A stretch of DNA of 64,000 nt from Pseudohongiella nitratireducens. Its GTDB lineage: Bacteria; Pseudomonadota; Gammaproteobacteria; Pseudomonadales; Pseudohongiellaceae. The position numbers and the translations under genes were made by a program. The notes beneath the pieces were generated by a model that had not been told where the DNA came from, did not search any database, and saw only the letters and a program-made list of their open reading frames with translations. This document shows positions 54,518 to 64,000 of the stretch, one piece after another. The stretch covers positions 62,001 through 126,000 of the forward strand of contig NZ_LWHM01000033.1 of the NCBI RefSeq assembly GCF_001642735.1, written 5' to 3'. Within the stretch, counting starts at the first letter, position 1. Each line of letters opens with the position of its first letter.

Positions 54518-56314
54518 ATGAGTCAGGAGCTGATACTCAATCGTCGTGATCTCGATTTCATGATGTATGAATGGCTGGATGCCGAAGCGTTAACCAGCCA
54601 TCCGCGTTTTTCAGATCATAGCCGCGAAACCTTTGACGCGGTAATGGATCTGTCTGCTCAGATAGCGAATGATCTGTTTGCCAACCATAATCGCAAAAAT
54701 GACCTGAATGAGCCCACATTCGATGGCGAGAAAGTACAGGTGATTCCTGAGGTCAAAACGGCGATTGATGCTTTTAATGAGGCTGGTCTCGTTGCTGCCG
54801 CGCAAGATTATGAATACGGTGGCATGCAGTTGCCTGCTCTGGTGGAAAAGGCTTGTATGGCCTGGTTCAAAGCGGCGAATGTCGGGTCATCGGCTTATCC
54901 ATTTTTAACCATGGCCAATGCCAATCTGTTGCTGGCTCACGGCAGCAAGGCGCAGATTGAGACCTGGGTTAAACCCATGTTTGAGGGGCGCTTCTTCGGT
55001 ACCATGTGCCTCTCTGAGCCACAGGCGGGGTCATCGCTGGCCGATATCAGGACCCGTGCCGAACCTCAGGGTGATGGCACTTACCGTTTGCACGGCAACA
55101 AAATGTGGATTTCGGCTGGCGATCATGAACTATCCGAGAACATCGTTCATCTGGTTCTCGCCAAAGTCCCAGGCAGTCCGCCAGGGGTTAAAGGTATCTC
55201 ACTCTTTATCGTGCCGCGCTGGCTTGTTAATGAGGACGGCACTCGAGGAGAACGCAACGATGTCGCCCTGGCCGGTCTGAATCATAAGATGGGCTATCGG
55301 GGCACCACTAACACCTTGCTCAACTTTGGTGAAGGAAAGTTTCAGCCAGGCGGGCAGGGAGGTGCTGTCGGGTATTGTGTCGGTGAGGTCAATAAAGGGC
55401 TGGCCTGCATGTTCCACATGATGAATGAGGCGCGGGTAGGTGTTGGCATGGGCGCTGTGGTGCTCGGTTACACGGGCTATCTGCATGCGGTGGAATATGC
55501 AAAAGAGCGGTTTCAAGGGCGCCGCTTGACCGACAAGGATCCGCAAAGCCCGCCAGTTCGCCTGATTGATCATACCGATGTCAAGCGCATGTTGCTGGCG
55601 CAAAAAAGTTATGTCGAAGGCGGACTCGCACTGGTGCTGTATTGTGCCCGGTTACTGGATGAGAAACGGGGTGCCGGCGTATGCGATGAAGATGATGCAG
55701 ATGTATTAATGGATCTGCTGACCCCAATCGTTAAAAGCTGGCCTTCACAGTGGTGTCTTGCCGCCAACGATCTGGCCATACAGGTTCATGGCGGTTACGG
55801 GTATACGCGCGATTATCAGGTCGAGCAATTTTATCGGGATAATCGGTTGAATCCGATTCATGAAGGCACGCACGGCATTCAGGGGCTGGATTTACTTGGG
55901 CGGCGCGTCCGGCAGCACGGTGGTGCAGGTATGCAGGCATTGCAGCGTCGTTTGCAGATGACAACCGCAAAAGCGGCGCAACGCTCAGATACCGCTGAGT
56001 TTGCCGCCAGCCTGGATGCTATCTGGTTTCGGCTGCAAGATGTGACACAGCTGTTGCTCCGCAACCCGAATGCAGAGGAATCCCTGTCAGATGCGACATT
56101 GTATCTGGAAGCGTTTGGGCATGTTGTGGTTGCCTGGATCTGGCTGGATCAATACCTGGCATGTCCCGAAAACAGCGATGATGCCTTCTATCTTGGCAAA
56201 CGTCAGGCCTGTCAGTATTTCTTTCGTCGTGAGTTAAGCCAGGTTGACGCCTGGCTGGATTTGCTTGGTGATGGGGATAGAACGTGTCTTGATATGTCAG
56301 AAGGCTGGTTTTGA
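54518..56314 (+). CDS. Acyl-CoA dehydrogenase with C-terminal extension, DmdC-like
   Basis: A 598-residue flavoprotein. The ATG follows AGGAAGGG. Features: CLSEPQAGSSLADIRTRAEP and KMWISAGDHELSE of the FAD/substrate site, NEARVGVGMGAVVLGYTGYL, IQVHGGYGYTRDYQVEQFYR and the end of the core NPIHEGTHGIQGLDLLGRRV, which is where DmdC-type enzymes have their catalytic region. A C-terminal helical domain (about residues 470-598) follows, as in DmdC and FadE-like long forms. With the upstream ligase it activates and desaturates an acyl-CoA. DMSP-derived methylmercaptopropionate is one candidate, but other acids are equally possible. Confidence 0.92.
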   Translation: MSQELILNRRDLDFMMYEWLDAEALTSHPRFSDHSRETFDAVMDLSAQIANDLFANHNRKNDLNEPTFDGEKVQVIPEVKTAIDAFNEAGLVAAAQDYEYGGMQLPALVEKACMAWFKAANVGSSAYPFLTMANANLLLAHGSKAQIETWVKPMFEGRFFGTMCLSEPQAGSSLADIRTRAEPQGDGTYRLHGNKMWISAGDHELSENIVHLVLAKVPGSPPGVKGISLFIVPRWLVNEDGTRGERNDVALAGLNHKMGYRGTTNTLLNFGEGKFQPGGQGGAVGYCVGEVNKGLACMFHMMNEARVGVGMGAVVLGYTGYLHAVEYAKERFQGRRLTDKDPQSPPVRLIDHTDVKRMLLAQKSYVEGGLALVLYCARLLDEKRGAGVCDEDDADVLMDLLTPIVKSWPSQWCLAANDLAIQVHGGYGYTRDYQVEQFYRDNRLNPIHEGTHGIQGLDLLGRRVRQHGGAGMQALQRRLQMTTAKAAQRSDTAEFAASLDAIWFRLQDVTQLLLRNPNAEESLSDATLYLEAFGHVVVAWIWLDQYLACPENSDDAFYLGKRQACQYFFRRELSQVDAWLDLLGDGDRTCLDMSEGWF

Positions 56315-56685
56315 TGCGATTTGTGTCAAAGTCTTGCTGAGAATTGTGACGGGGTGTAACAACTCCGCCATGATTTCGCCTTTATGTCGACGAAGTGAAT
56401 GTTTTTCGCGACGAAAAACCTCGGTTATTCTAGTGTTTTCCATAAATTTACCTTCCCAAAACCTACTTTATTGCTCCTTAAGTTGTGACAAAGATGTTAC
56501 GCAAATTGTGATTTTTCGTTGTGGCTATTGGACTTTAGCGTTCCTTCAGTAATAGTGGCAATCTGGAATAACTGGAGTAATTCGGTGATTCCGACCGGAT
56601 CGGTTTCTGCAAAATTCGAAAAACGATGTCAGATGCCCGGATTCGTCCCGATTAAAAAACAATGAAAAGTTAGAGAGAGGGAGTA
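56315..56685. promoter_or_regulatory. Leader region of the second TonB receptor gene
   Basis: About 370 bases without a supported gene. TTTTCGCGACGAAAA-type short palindrome (56403-56417) could be a regulator site, and GAGAGAGGGAG (56672-56682) is the ribosome site region for the ATG at 56686. No terminator for the acyl-CoA dehydrogenase is seen. Confidence 0.35.
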
Positions 56686-59547
56686 ATGCAAACAAATAAG
56701 AAGCAATACCTTCGCCGTATGATCAGTGCCTGCCTGGCAGGTGCGATGGCCGTGCCAGTGATCGCCTCAGCGCAGGATACCCCAGAAGTGGAAGAAGTGG
56801 TTGTTACCGGTTCCTTTATCCGTAACAGTGCTTTCGCTCAAAACAACCCAGTCGACACAGTAACACAATCCGACATTCTCGAATCAGGTGCCCCAAGCAT
56901 GGGTAACTATATTCGAGACCTTACCTACACACAGAACACCAATACAGTTGCAAACGTAAATGCTGGCGGCAGTGGTTCACAGTCCAGTGTTGGCACAACG
57001 TTCAACCTGCGTGGTCTGGGTGAAAACTCAACACTGACATTGATGGACGGTATGCGTTCCGTTGATGCCGGTATTAATACCTTGTTGCCAGAAATCGCAA
57101 TCGACCGTTTGGAAGTTGTACTGGACGGTGGTTCAGCACTGTACGGTTCTGACGCGGTAGCTGGTGTTGTCAACCTGATCCCTGTGAAAGATTTTGATGG
57201 CATTCGTGTGCGCGCTTACCACCAGCAGGATGATCCGGGTTCTTTTGAAGATAACAAGCTGGGCGTACTGTTCGGCCGAAACTTCAACAATGGTGTCAAC
57301 TGGGTAGTCGCTGCAGATTACGCCCGGACTACGCCTTTAATGACCTATGAGCGTCCTCGTCTGCTACGTGCTGACTACGGTTGGGCAACCTCGGGTAACC
57401 CAGGTGTATGGAAGGAATTGGACGGTGCTACGCCGAATATCGGCGGTACGCATGGTGGCTCTTTGGTAGGTGACAACCTGCCCGATCCGGATTGTGGTGT
57501 GTATGACGAACGCCTGGATCTTGGTCTGGCGCATAACAACCAGTCCGGTATTCCACAGCCCGGCGGCAACTGCTTCTTCCCGTATTCACAGCAGTGGCCA
57601 TTGGCCGAAGGCAAGGAAGAGTACAACATCTTCCAACACCTGACTTATGACCTGAGCAGTGGTGTGCAACTGAATGCGCAAATGTCTCTGGCTGGTCGTA
57701 AAAGTGAAAACCACAACACATTGAGCTATCAGTTGAATGCCAACAACCGTGGCGCGCTGGTTGTTCCAGAAAGCCATCCAGCCAATCCTTTCGGTGTAGA
57801 TGTGGGACCGAACCTGTGGCGTCCATTTGCGGATTGGGGCACCATGCCTTCGTACCGTGATGAAACTACCGGTGCTCGTAAGCAGGAATACGAAGATACG
57901 ATTCAGCGCTACAAAGTCGGTGCTGCATTTGATCTGACTGATACATGGACTGCCAACACGAATTACTCCTGGTAGCGTGTTCACCAGGATCAGAACTCTG
58001 ACATGATCAATCTGCCACGCTTGCAGCAGGCGTTGATCGGTCAGGGCGGTCCGAACGGCAATGAGTACCTGAACCCCTTCGGTTCTGCTGATGCTCGTTC
58101 ACCAAACTACGTAGCTGGCGTGACTGATAACAGTCAGGAACTGGTAGATTGGCTGGCACCTTCTATCGACTGGAGGGATTCTCAAACTGAACTGACTGTG
58201 TTCGAGATGAACGCTACCGGTGATGTGTTCCAGATGCCTGCAGGCATGGCGCGTATGGCGGTAGGTTACCAGATGCGTGATGTTGAAGAGTGGAATTATG
58301 CCAATCCACTATCCAAGTCAGGTGAGGACTACAATACATCAGTTATTGATTCCCCACCCATTGATCAAAACTACGGCAGCCGAGTTCAGGCCGCTTACGT
58401 AGAGTTTGAAGTTCCGCTGCTGGATACCTTGGATGCACAGATTGCAGTTCGTCATGAAAATTTCACAACGTTCGATCTGCAAACGACAACACCTAAGGTG
58501 GCACTGCGCTGGGAAGCGCTGCCAAGCCTGGCATTCCGTGCATCTGTTGGTGAGAGCTTCCTGGCTCCGACAGCAGCTGACGCCCGTCCGTTTGATCCAA
58601 ACGAGAACTGTGGTGAGATTTTCTTCGGTGCAGACCCGGTTACCGGTGGGGTACTGAACGGTGGTGCCAGCTGTTCTTCGGGTAACCCACGACTGAAGCC
58701 TGAGACGTCCGATATCTGGAACGTTGGCTTTACCTGGGAGCCTATCAATGACCTGAGCATCAGTCTGGATTACCAGTCTATCGAATACACAGACCGAATT
58801 CGTACCCTGGGTACAGAAGACGTAGTCGGTGAAGAATTCGATGCATTGTTGGCTGCCATTGGTTCGAATCGCGCATCCTACGATCCGACGCCTGGTTCAG
58901 CTACGCGCGAAGCGGCAAATGCCTGGATTGCGGCACAGGGTGATGAGCGTGTTACGCGTGATCCATCCACACAGCGTGTCGTTCGAGTGGTGCGTCAGTC
59001 ACAGAACGTGGCGACTGTATGGGTTGACCTGTTCGACGCCAATGCGCGCTGGACTTACGATACCAACAACTTGGGCTCATTCACGACGACACTGAGCGCA
59101 ACATACAACACCAAGTACGAGTATGCTGACGCCAGTGGTGATGTCATTGATGCATTGGGTAATCAGAATGCCCGTACCGGTATTGTTGCACCTGTACCTG
59201 AGCTGAAGTCACAAGTTAAACTGGCCTGGATCCGTGATAGCCACAGTGCGTCATTCACGTATAACTGGCAGGATGAAGTGGTCTTTGATGATGGCGTACG
59301 TAACACGCTGACAGGTGTTCAACCACCTTCAGACGGTATGATCCGTGCGTGGAAATCAGCCAATGCGCAGTACACGTACAACACCACTGACTACTTCGAC
59401 AGTGAGATCGGCATTAGTGTCGGTGTCAGCAACCTGTTCGATAACGTACCTCAGCGTTTGCCAGTGCTGGGTGGCTTCGAAAGCCGTCTGCACTCACCAT
59501 GGGGTCGTCAGTTCTGGTTATCTGTAGACTGGATGCCTGGTTTCTAA
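56686..59547 (+). pseudogene. TonB-dependent outer-membrane receptor interrupted by an in-frame TAG
   Basis: Two frames in the same phase (56686-57975 and 58003-59547) are separated only by TAG at 57973-57975 and a short stretch without a start. Read through they give about 953 residues: signal peptide (VIASA-QD), EVEEVVVTGSF, plug motifs FNLRGLGENSTLTLMDGM and VVLDGGSALYGSDAVAGVV, and a barrel ending WLSVDWMPGF. It is a close paralogue of the receptor at 18055. Alignment places the stop at a tyrosine (TAT or TAC to TAG, one base). Both copies are thus broken, at different sites and with different stop codons. A terminator follows. Confidence 0.85.
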
Positions 59548-59578
59548 ACTCAGACTCTCTGGTTTATTAGAGATCAAG

Positions 59579-59607
59579 AAAGCCCGCTTTAGAGCGGGCT
59601 TTTTTTA
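59579..59607 (+). terminator. Terminator after the second TonB receptor
   Basis: AAGCCCGC-tttaga-GCGGGCTT with seven T residues after it. It resembles the tRNA-Arg terminator at 9014. Confidence 0.92.
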
Positions 59608-59738
59608 TGGGCAAAGACTGGGGTATCATGCCAAGAGGTAAAAAAACAGAATGTGTTCAGTTTCAGACAGAATGCTGCAACAATAAGATCAGAAAACTCT
59701 GATTTATAGCAGAATAATAATACATATGGGGAAGGGGT

Positions 59739-61046
59739 ATGCGTAAGAACCGGATTCTATCAGGGCGACAATGGCTTGGGTCAATGACAATATCGCTGCT
59801 GGCAGCATCGTTGCAACTGGCCGCAACGACGGCATCTGCAGATAATCTGTCATATGCTGATCCGGAAGACGTTGGCATGTCCTCAGCTCGAATTGAACGT
59901 ATCATGCCTGTATTGCAATCCTATGTTGATGAAGGCGAGCTTGCCGGTGTGGTGAGCATGATTGCCCGTCGTGGCGAGGTGGTACATCTGGATCACTACG
60001 GAACCTTGAACAAAGAGACCGGCCAGGAAGTAGAGCAGGACAGTCTCTTCCGTATCTATTCCATGACAAAGCCCATTACCAGCCTTGCCATTATGATGCT
60101 GTATGAAGAAGGGAGATTGCAGCTGAATGACCCTGTCAGCAATTACCTTCCCGAATTCTCCGATCTTAAGGTTGCCAGTAACGGTGGTGCATTGCAGGAC
60201 GTAGATCGTGAAATGACCATACAAATGCTGCTAACCCATTCGGCAGGCCTGACTTATGGTGTGTTTGGCGACACGCTGGTAGATCGTCAGTACCGGGAAG
60301 CTGGTGTTATGGTCAGCCCGGATCTTGAAACGTTTGTTGACCGTGTTGGCAACATGCCGCTGCAATATCAACCTGGCACACGGTTCCATTACAGCATCGC
60401 CATTGATGTTCTGGGTGCCATCGTGGAACGTGTCTCAGGACAATCTTTTGGCAGTTTCCTGCAGGAACGCGTCTTTAACCCGTTGCAGATGGAAAACACT
60501 TTTTTCCAGGTACCTTCTGATAAGGTCGACCGTTTTGGTACTAACCACACATTTAATCCGGCCACCGGAGAGCTGGAGGTGAGTGACCGGCCGGAAAACA
60601 GTAATTTTGTGAACCGACGAACTTTCGAGTCCGGTGGTGGTGGCCTGATTTCAACGGCTGAGGATTACATGCGTTTTTCCCAGATGGTGCTTAATGGCGG
60701 TGAACTGGATGGGGCTCGAATAATCGGCAGCAAAACGCTGGAATACATGACGCAGAATCATTTGCCAGGCATTTTTGGGGATCATGGGCAGCATCCTGGG
60801 GACCAGTTACCAGGGTTTGCTAATGGTACGGGGTTTGGCCTTGGATTTGCCGTGGCAGAAGATCAGACAGCCGTTGGTGGCATCGGTTCAGATGGTGAGT
60901 ATTACTGGGGAGGTGCCGCAGGCACCATTTTCTGGATTGATCCAGAAGAAGAGTTGATTGGCATCGTCATGATTCAGCACATGAATGTGCAGATTCCCTT
61001 GCGAGCGACATTCAAGGCACTGACTTATGGTGCAATAATTGATTGA
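59739..61046 (+). CDS. Exported class C beta-lactamase-fold serine hydrolase
   Basis: A 435-residue protein with signal peptide (to about residue 34, TASA-DN). Active-site motifs: SMTK with Ser108 and Lys111 (YSMTKPITS), the Tyr218 motif YSI in place of YAN, and the third box as GGAAGTIFW instead of KTG. LLTHSAGLTYG is the usual marker of EstB-type esterases and D-aminopeptidases. It is thus more likely an esterase or peptidase than a true beta-lactamase. GGAAGGGG precedes the ATG. Confidence 0.88.
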   Translation: MRKNRILSGRQWLGSMTISLLAASLQLAATTASADNLSYADPEDVGMSSARIERIMPVLQSYVDEGELAGVVSMIARRGEVVHLDHYGTLNKETGQEVEQDSLFRIYSMTKPITSLAIMMLYEEGRLQLNDPVSNYLPEFSDLKVASNGGALQDVDREMTIQMLLTHSAGLTYGVFGDTLVDRQYREAGVMVSPDLETFVDRVGNMPLQYQPGTRFHYSIAIDVLGAIVERVSGQSFGSFLQERVFNPLQMENTFFQVPSDKVDRFGTNHTFNPATGELEVSDRPENSNFVNRRTFESGGGGLISTAEDYMRFSQMVLNGGELDGARIIGSKTLEYMTQNHLPGIFGDHGQHPGDQLPGFANGTGFGLGFAVAEDQTAVGGIGSDGEYYWGGAAGTIFWIDPEEELIGIVMIQHMNVQIPLRATFKALTYGAIID

Positions 61047-61097
61047 TTCGTTTTTAACACCGGTGCCACCCTGATTGAAAAGGTAACAGGAAACAAT

Positions 61098-62237
61098 ATG
61101 CAATTGCATCAACCTTGTGACAAGGTCGTAATAGGTGGCGCCGGACTCTGGACGCCAGAACATGTGGTGACAAATGAAGAACTGGTGACTTCATTGAATG
61201 CCTATGCTGATCAGTTCAATGACCGTTATGCCGATCAAATAGCCAGTGGTGAAAAAGAAGCCGTTCGTAAATCTGATGTCGACTTCATTGTGAAGGCCAG
61301 TGGCATTAAGCAACGGCATGTGTATATCAAGGATGGCATCCTGGATATTGATCGCATGAAACCACGGATACCGGAACGTAAAGACGATGAACTCAGCCAT
61401 CAGGCTGAAGTTGCATTACATGCCGCGCGCCGCGCACTTGAAGCGGCCAGAAAGTCACCAGACGATATCGATGCCGTTATTGTCAGCTGTGCCTACACCG
61501 AAAGGTACTATCCAGCGATTGCAATAGAAGTTCAGCATGCGCTAGGCATTGAAGGCTATGCATTCGATATGCTGGTGGCCTGTTCGGCTGCCACTTTTGC
61601 CTTGCATCGTGCCTGGGAAATGGTTCGAACAGGTTCTGCGCGATCTGTTCTGGTAATCAACCCCGAATTAGTCACGCCGCAAATCAATTTCTGCGATCGC
61701 GACAGCCATTTCATTTTTGGTGATGTGGCAACAGCCATGGTGGTTGAGCGCGCTGATGATGCCCGGGGCGAAGACCAGTTTGAAATACTCGGGGCACAGG
61801 CACATACCTTGTACTCCAATAATATCCGTTCGAACTTTGGTTATCTGTCGCGTGGCTATGATGCTGATCCCTTTGCCGTGGATAAACTTTTCCACCAGGA
61901 AGGCCGCTCTGTTTTCAAGGAAGTCTGCCCTATGGCTGCCCAGCATTTAACCGATCACCTGGCTTTGCATGGCTTCACGCCGGGCCAGGTGCGGCGCTGG
62001 TGGCTTCACCAGGCCAATATCAATATGAACCAACTGATTGCCAAGCGCCTGCTTGGCAGCCTGCCTGACAATGACGTGGCACCTACGGTGCTTGATCAGT
62101 ATGCCAATACGGCTTCAGCCGGCTCGATCATTGCTTTTAACCGCTATCACCGGGATATGAAAGCAGGCGATATTGGCATGCTTTGCTCATTTGGAGCCGG
62201 CTATTCAATTGGTAGTCTGTTACTCAGGAAAACATAA
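61098..62237 (+). CDS. Beta-ketoacyl-ACP synthase III family protein
   Basis: A 379-residue thiolase-fold condensing enzyme. The KAS III triad is visible: Cys162 in DMLVACSAATFAL, His304 in WWLHQANINMN and Asn337 in YANTASAGSIIAFN. AGGAAA precedes the ATG. It is longer than FabH (about 317 residues), with an N-terminal insertion (about residues 35-95, containing RKSDVDFIVKASGIKQRH), so it is a paralogue and not housekeeping FabH. Similar long KAS III proteins in pseudomonads use acyl-CoA from beta-oxidation as primers. This function is an inference. Confidence 0.87.
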   Translation: MQLHQPCDKVVIGGAGLWTPEHVVTNEELVTSLNAYADQFNDRYADQIASGEKEAVRKSDVDFIVKASGIKQRHVYIKDGILDIDRMKPRIPERKDDELSHQAEVALHAARRALEAARKSPDDIDAVIVSCAYTERYYPAIAIEVQHALGIEGYAFDMLVACSAATFALHRAWEMVRTGSARSVLVINPELVTPQINFCDRDSHFIFGDVATAMVVERADDARGEDQFEILGAQAHTLYSNNIRSNFGYLSRGYDADPFAVDKLFHQEGRSVFKEVCPMAAQHLTDHLALHGFTPGQVRRWWLHQANINMNQLIAKRLLGSLPDNDVAPTVLDQYANTASAGSIIAFNRYHRDMKAGDIGMLCSFGAGYSIGSLLLRKT

Positions 62238-62277
62238 CCTGCTGCTCAATAAGAATTTTACCTGCCGGAATAAAACC

Positions 62278-63443
62278 ATGATTATGACATCTGATACTGC
62301 TGGTGCAGACCAGCCGAAGCTCCGCCGCCATGCCTGCGGGAAAGCAATACTTGCAACAATGACAGTATCGTTGTTGAGTACAGCATTTTCAGCATCAGTC
62401 ACTGCTGCCACACCACAAGTGCGCGGACAATGGATGGGAGCACTGGGTGGCTCAGGTTTGCGGCGTTTCTATGCTTCCGGTAGTGATTTCGGTGAACTGG
62501 TTAATCGTGCGGTCAGTTACCAGACTGCCAAGCGTGTTTTTGATGGTGCCAGTCAACGCGACCCAAATCTGTCCCCGTCAGATCGGGAATCGCATTCTGA
62601 TACCTGGGTGATACAAAACGATTCGCTTATCCCTGTTGCCAGTAACAGTGAGCGTCCCGTGTTTCTGAGGGCACTATACCGGGCAGCGGGGCGTGATGAG
62701 CCCGGGTTAGTGCGAAGTCGTGCAGACCGGATTGATCTTGGTGTTATGTATGCCTATGCGTCGGACGCTTTTGTCAGTTTCGGTGTGGCGGCAGAGGAGA
62801 TACAAGCTGATATTTATTATGTTGAAGGCCGCTCCCGAGGACAGAGCTGGGGCCGAGGTTTGACGCCGGGTGGATTTTAGGCGACACATGGTCGTTGGGG
62901 CTTCGCTATGACTACCTGATGTATAGTGGTGACTCCCGTGTTTCCGTGCCTGCACAGGGACAGGTCATTCACATAGCCCGAGATAGCCATTATGACAGAC
63001 AGTATCTTCAGTTTGATGCACTGGCCCGTATTGATTCGTCTGACTGGGCTTTGCTGTCTGACAGTGTTTCCCTTAGCTGGCGGCATTCCTTTCAGTGGAT
63101 GAGAAATGCTTATGAAGCAGAAACTGATAGCCTGGGCCGACCGGTGGTTGAGCCGTTTGGTCGCAATGAGGAGCTCGGTTTGTTTCGTACCGGCTTGAAT
63201 GCCAGCATGCCTGTGGGGGATAGCGGAAATTGGAGTGCCTTCGCGAACCTGACACTGGACTATGAGTTTATCTCGGATTTTGATTATCCGATTGACGACA
63301 GAGCATCGCTAACGGCAAGTACAGGTATTGTCTATCAGATTGCCAGGACGAAGCGCGTGCAACTGGTATACGACCGTTATCAGCACACGCGCGGCAATCG
63401 CACCCGCAATAATTTTTCACTGATTTCTGTGATCGACTTTTGA
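62278..63443 (+). pseudogene. Outer-membrane beta-barrel protein of unknown function, frameshifted
   Basis: The first frame (from the ATG at 62278) has a signal peptide (MTVSLLSTAFSASVTA) and beta-strand sequence up to TPGGF, then stops at 62880. The reading continues one phase over as GDTWSLGLRYDYLMYSGDS and ends ...NNFSLISVIDF at 63443, with the C-terminal phenylalanine of barrel proteins. One extra T in the run at 62875-62878 would restore a single frame of about 388 residues. Alternating aromatic strands fill both halves. I cannot name the family. Confidence 0.7.
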
Positions 63444-63470
63444 GGCGGCCGTCACATCGTTTGAGAATTC

Positions 63471-64000
63471 TCAGGCAGTCGTCTCTGTCAGTTGTTTTTG
63501 GCGCTGCTTACCCAGCCATAATGCCAGGAAAAACCAGACAGCTGAGATCGGCAACATGGTAATGGCCAGTCCGGACAAGCCCAGTCCCATCCAGGCCATG
63601 GCGGTGTAGGACCAGGCACCTAACTGATCGCCAACCCGATAGACAAAGGTGTCATTGAAGTTTTTTGCCTTGTACTTGTCGGTACGTGAAACGACAGTAT
63701 AGAGTGACTCTCTGGCCGGGCGCTGCAAGGCAAAATTGCCTGCCCGGCGTAAGGTGTCAAAAATAATGACGACAGCCAGTATCGGTGATATTGCCAGCAG
63801 TGCGAATCCAATGAAGCTGATAACAGGCAGCAGAGCCAGGCCCAGCCCCGTTCCAAGCCACTTGAGAATACGACCGGTAAAGAACAGTTGGATAATCAGC
63901 GTCAGTGCATTGACCGCCAGGTCCCGCATGGCAAACAGTTGTGTTCGCCCCTGACTGTCGTCGCCGTACACTTCGTTAACGATAGCAATCTGCTGGAAAT
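63471..64000 (-). CDS. Multi-span membrane transporter, C-terminal part (5' end outside window)
   Basis: The frame is open to the right edge (…FQQIAIVNEVYGDDSQGR before the internal GTG at 63971), so the gene starts beyond the window. At least four hydrophobic helices are seen (ALTLIIQLFFTGRIL, LALLPVISFIGFALLAISP, and two near the end). The pattern, including RPARESLYTVVSRTDKYKAK, resembles MFS-like proteins related to Npt-type nucleotide (ATP/ADP) transporters. The substrate cannot be told from this part. Confidence 0.8.
   Translation of the reverse strand, partial: FQQIAIVNEVYGDDSQGRTQLFAMRDLAVNALTLIIQLFFTGRILKWLGTGLGLALLPVISFIGFALLAISPILAVVIIFDTLRRAGNFALQRPARESLYTVVSRTDKYKAKNFNDTFVYRVGDQLGAWSYTAMAWMGLGLSGLAITMLPISAVWFFLALWLGKQRQKQLTETTA

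Noticed and set aside
59739-61046. True class C beta-lactamase
   Set aside because: The Tyr box is YSI and the KTG box is replaced by GGAAG, as in esterases and D-aminopeptidases.

Overview
The window reads as part of the chromosome of an aerobic, heterotrophic, probably aquatic gammaproteobacterium. Supporting signs are several large TonB-dependent receptors, PurT, PBP1B with an LpoP-type partner, an IbpA-type small heat shock protein, acyl-CoA enzymes and many exported hydrolases. Placement near Cellvibrionales or Pseudohongiella-like lineages is a guess from gene style only.

Region 1 (1-9004) looks like the end of an integrated island. It carries a fermentative module (beta-CASP hydrolase, small helical protein, DUF5676 membrane protein, acetate kinase, phosphoketolase). 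Next come decayed pieces: the first 36 codons of a Rieske protein, a broken cation-efflux gene and a CzcI-like metal-binding protein. An IS5-type element with a clear CTAG duplication and a VapBC pair follow. The region stops at the 3' part of a tRNA-Arg(ACG) gene that has no 5' half, the usual signature of a tRNA attachment site.

Region 2 (9005-37500) is mostly ordinary chromosome: a stress coiled-coil protein, a broken matrixin-like protease, a trypsin-like protease with C-terminal repeats, lpoP-mrcB, a periplasmic methyltransferase-like protein, a broken TonB receptor, a PaaK-like ligase, an S15 hydrolase, an Lrp regulator, a class V PLP enzyme, a broken CBM9/DUF5916 protein, a PQQ-cytochrome dehydrogenase, a hydroxyacid dehydrogenase, purT, a transglutaminase-like protein and an AcrR-type regulator. 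A striking intergenic repeat array lies at 17417-17773.

Region 3 (37500-43500) holds ibpA behind a sigma-32 promoter and a ROSE-like RNA thermometer, a second copy of the palindromic repeat array (38545-38985), then an oxidoreductase operon (medium-chain dehydrogenase, nitronate monooxygenase, FMN glutamate-synthase-like protein) and a MaoC hydratase.

Region 4 (43500-52200) is the most interesting part. It contains a single gene fusing a diheme cytochrome c4-like protein to an exported RidA imine deaminase, an intact TonB receptor, a CadC-type membrane regulator and a Tat-exported flavin amine oxidase. Together they suggest periplasmic amine dehydrogenation in which the flavoenzyme passes electrons to the cytochrome and RidA hydrolyses the imine.

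Region 5 (52200-64000) has a small secreted protein, an acyl-CoA ligase/acyl-CoA dehydrogenase pair of DmdB/DmdC type, a second broken TonB receptor paralogous to the first, a class C serine hydrolase, a KAS III paralogue, a frameshifted outer-membrane barrel and the end of a transporter. Genes broken by stops or one-base shifts are concentrated among exported proteins.
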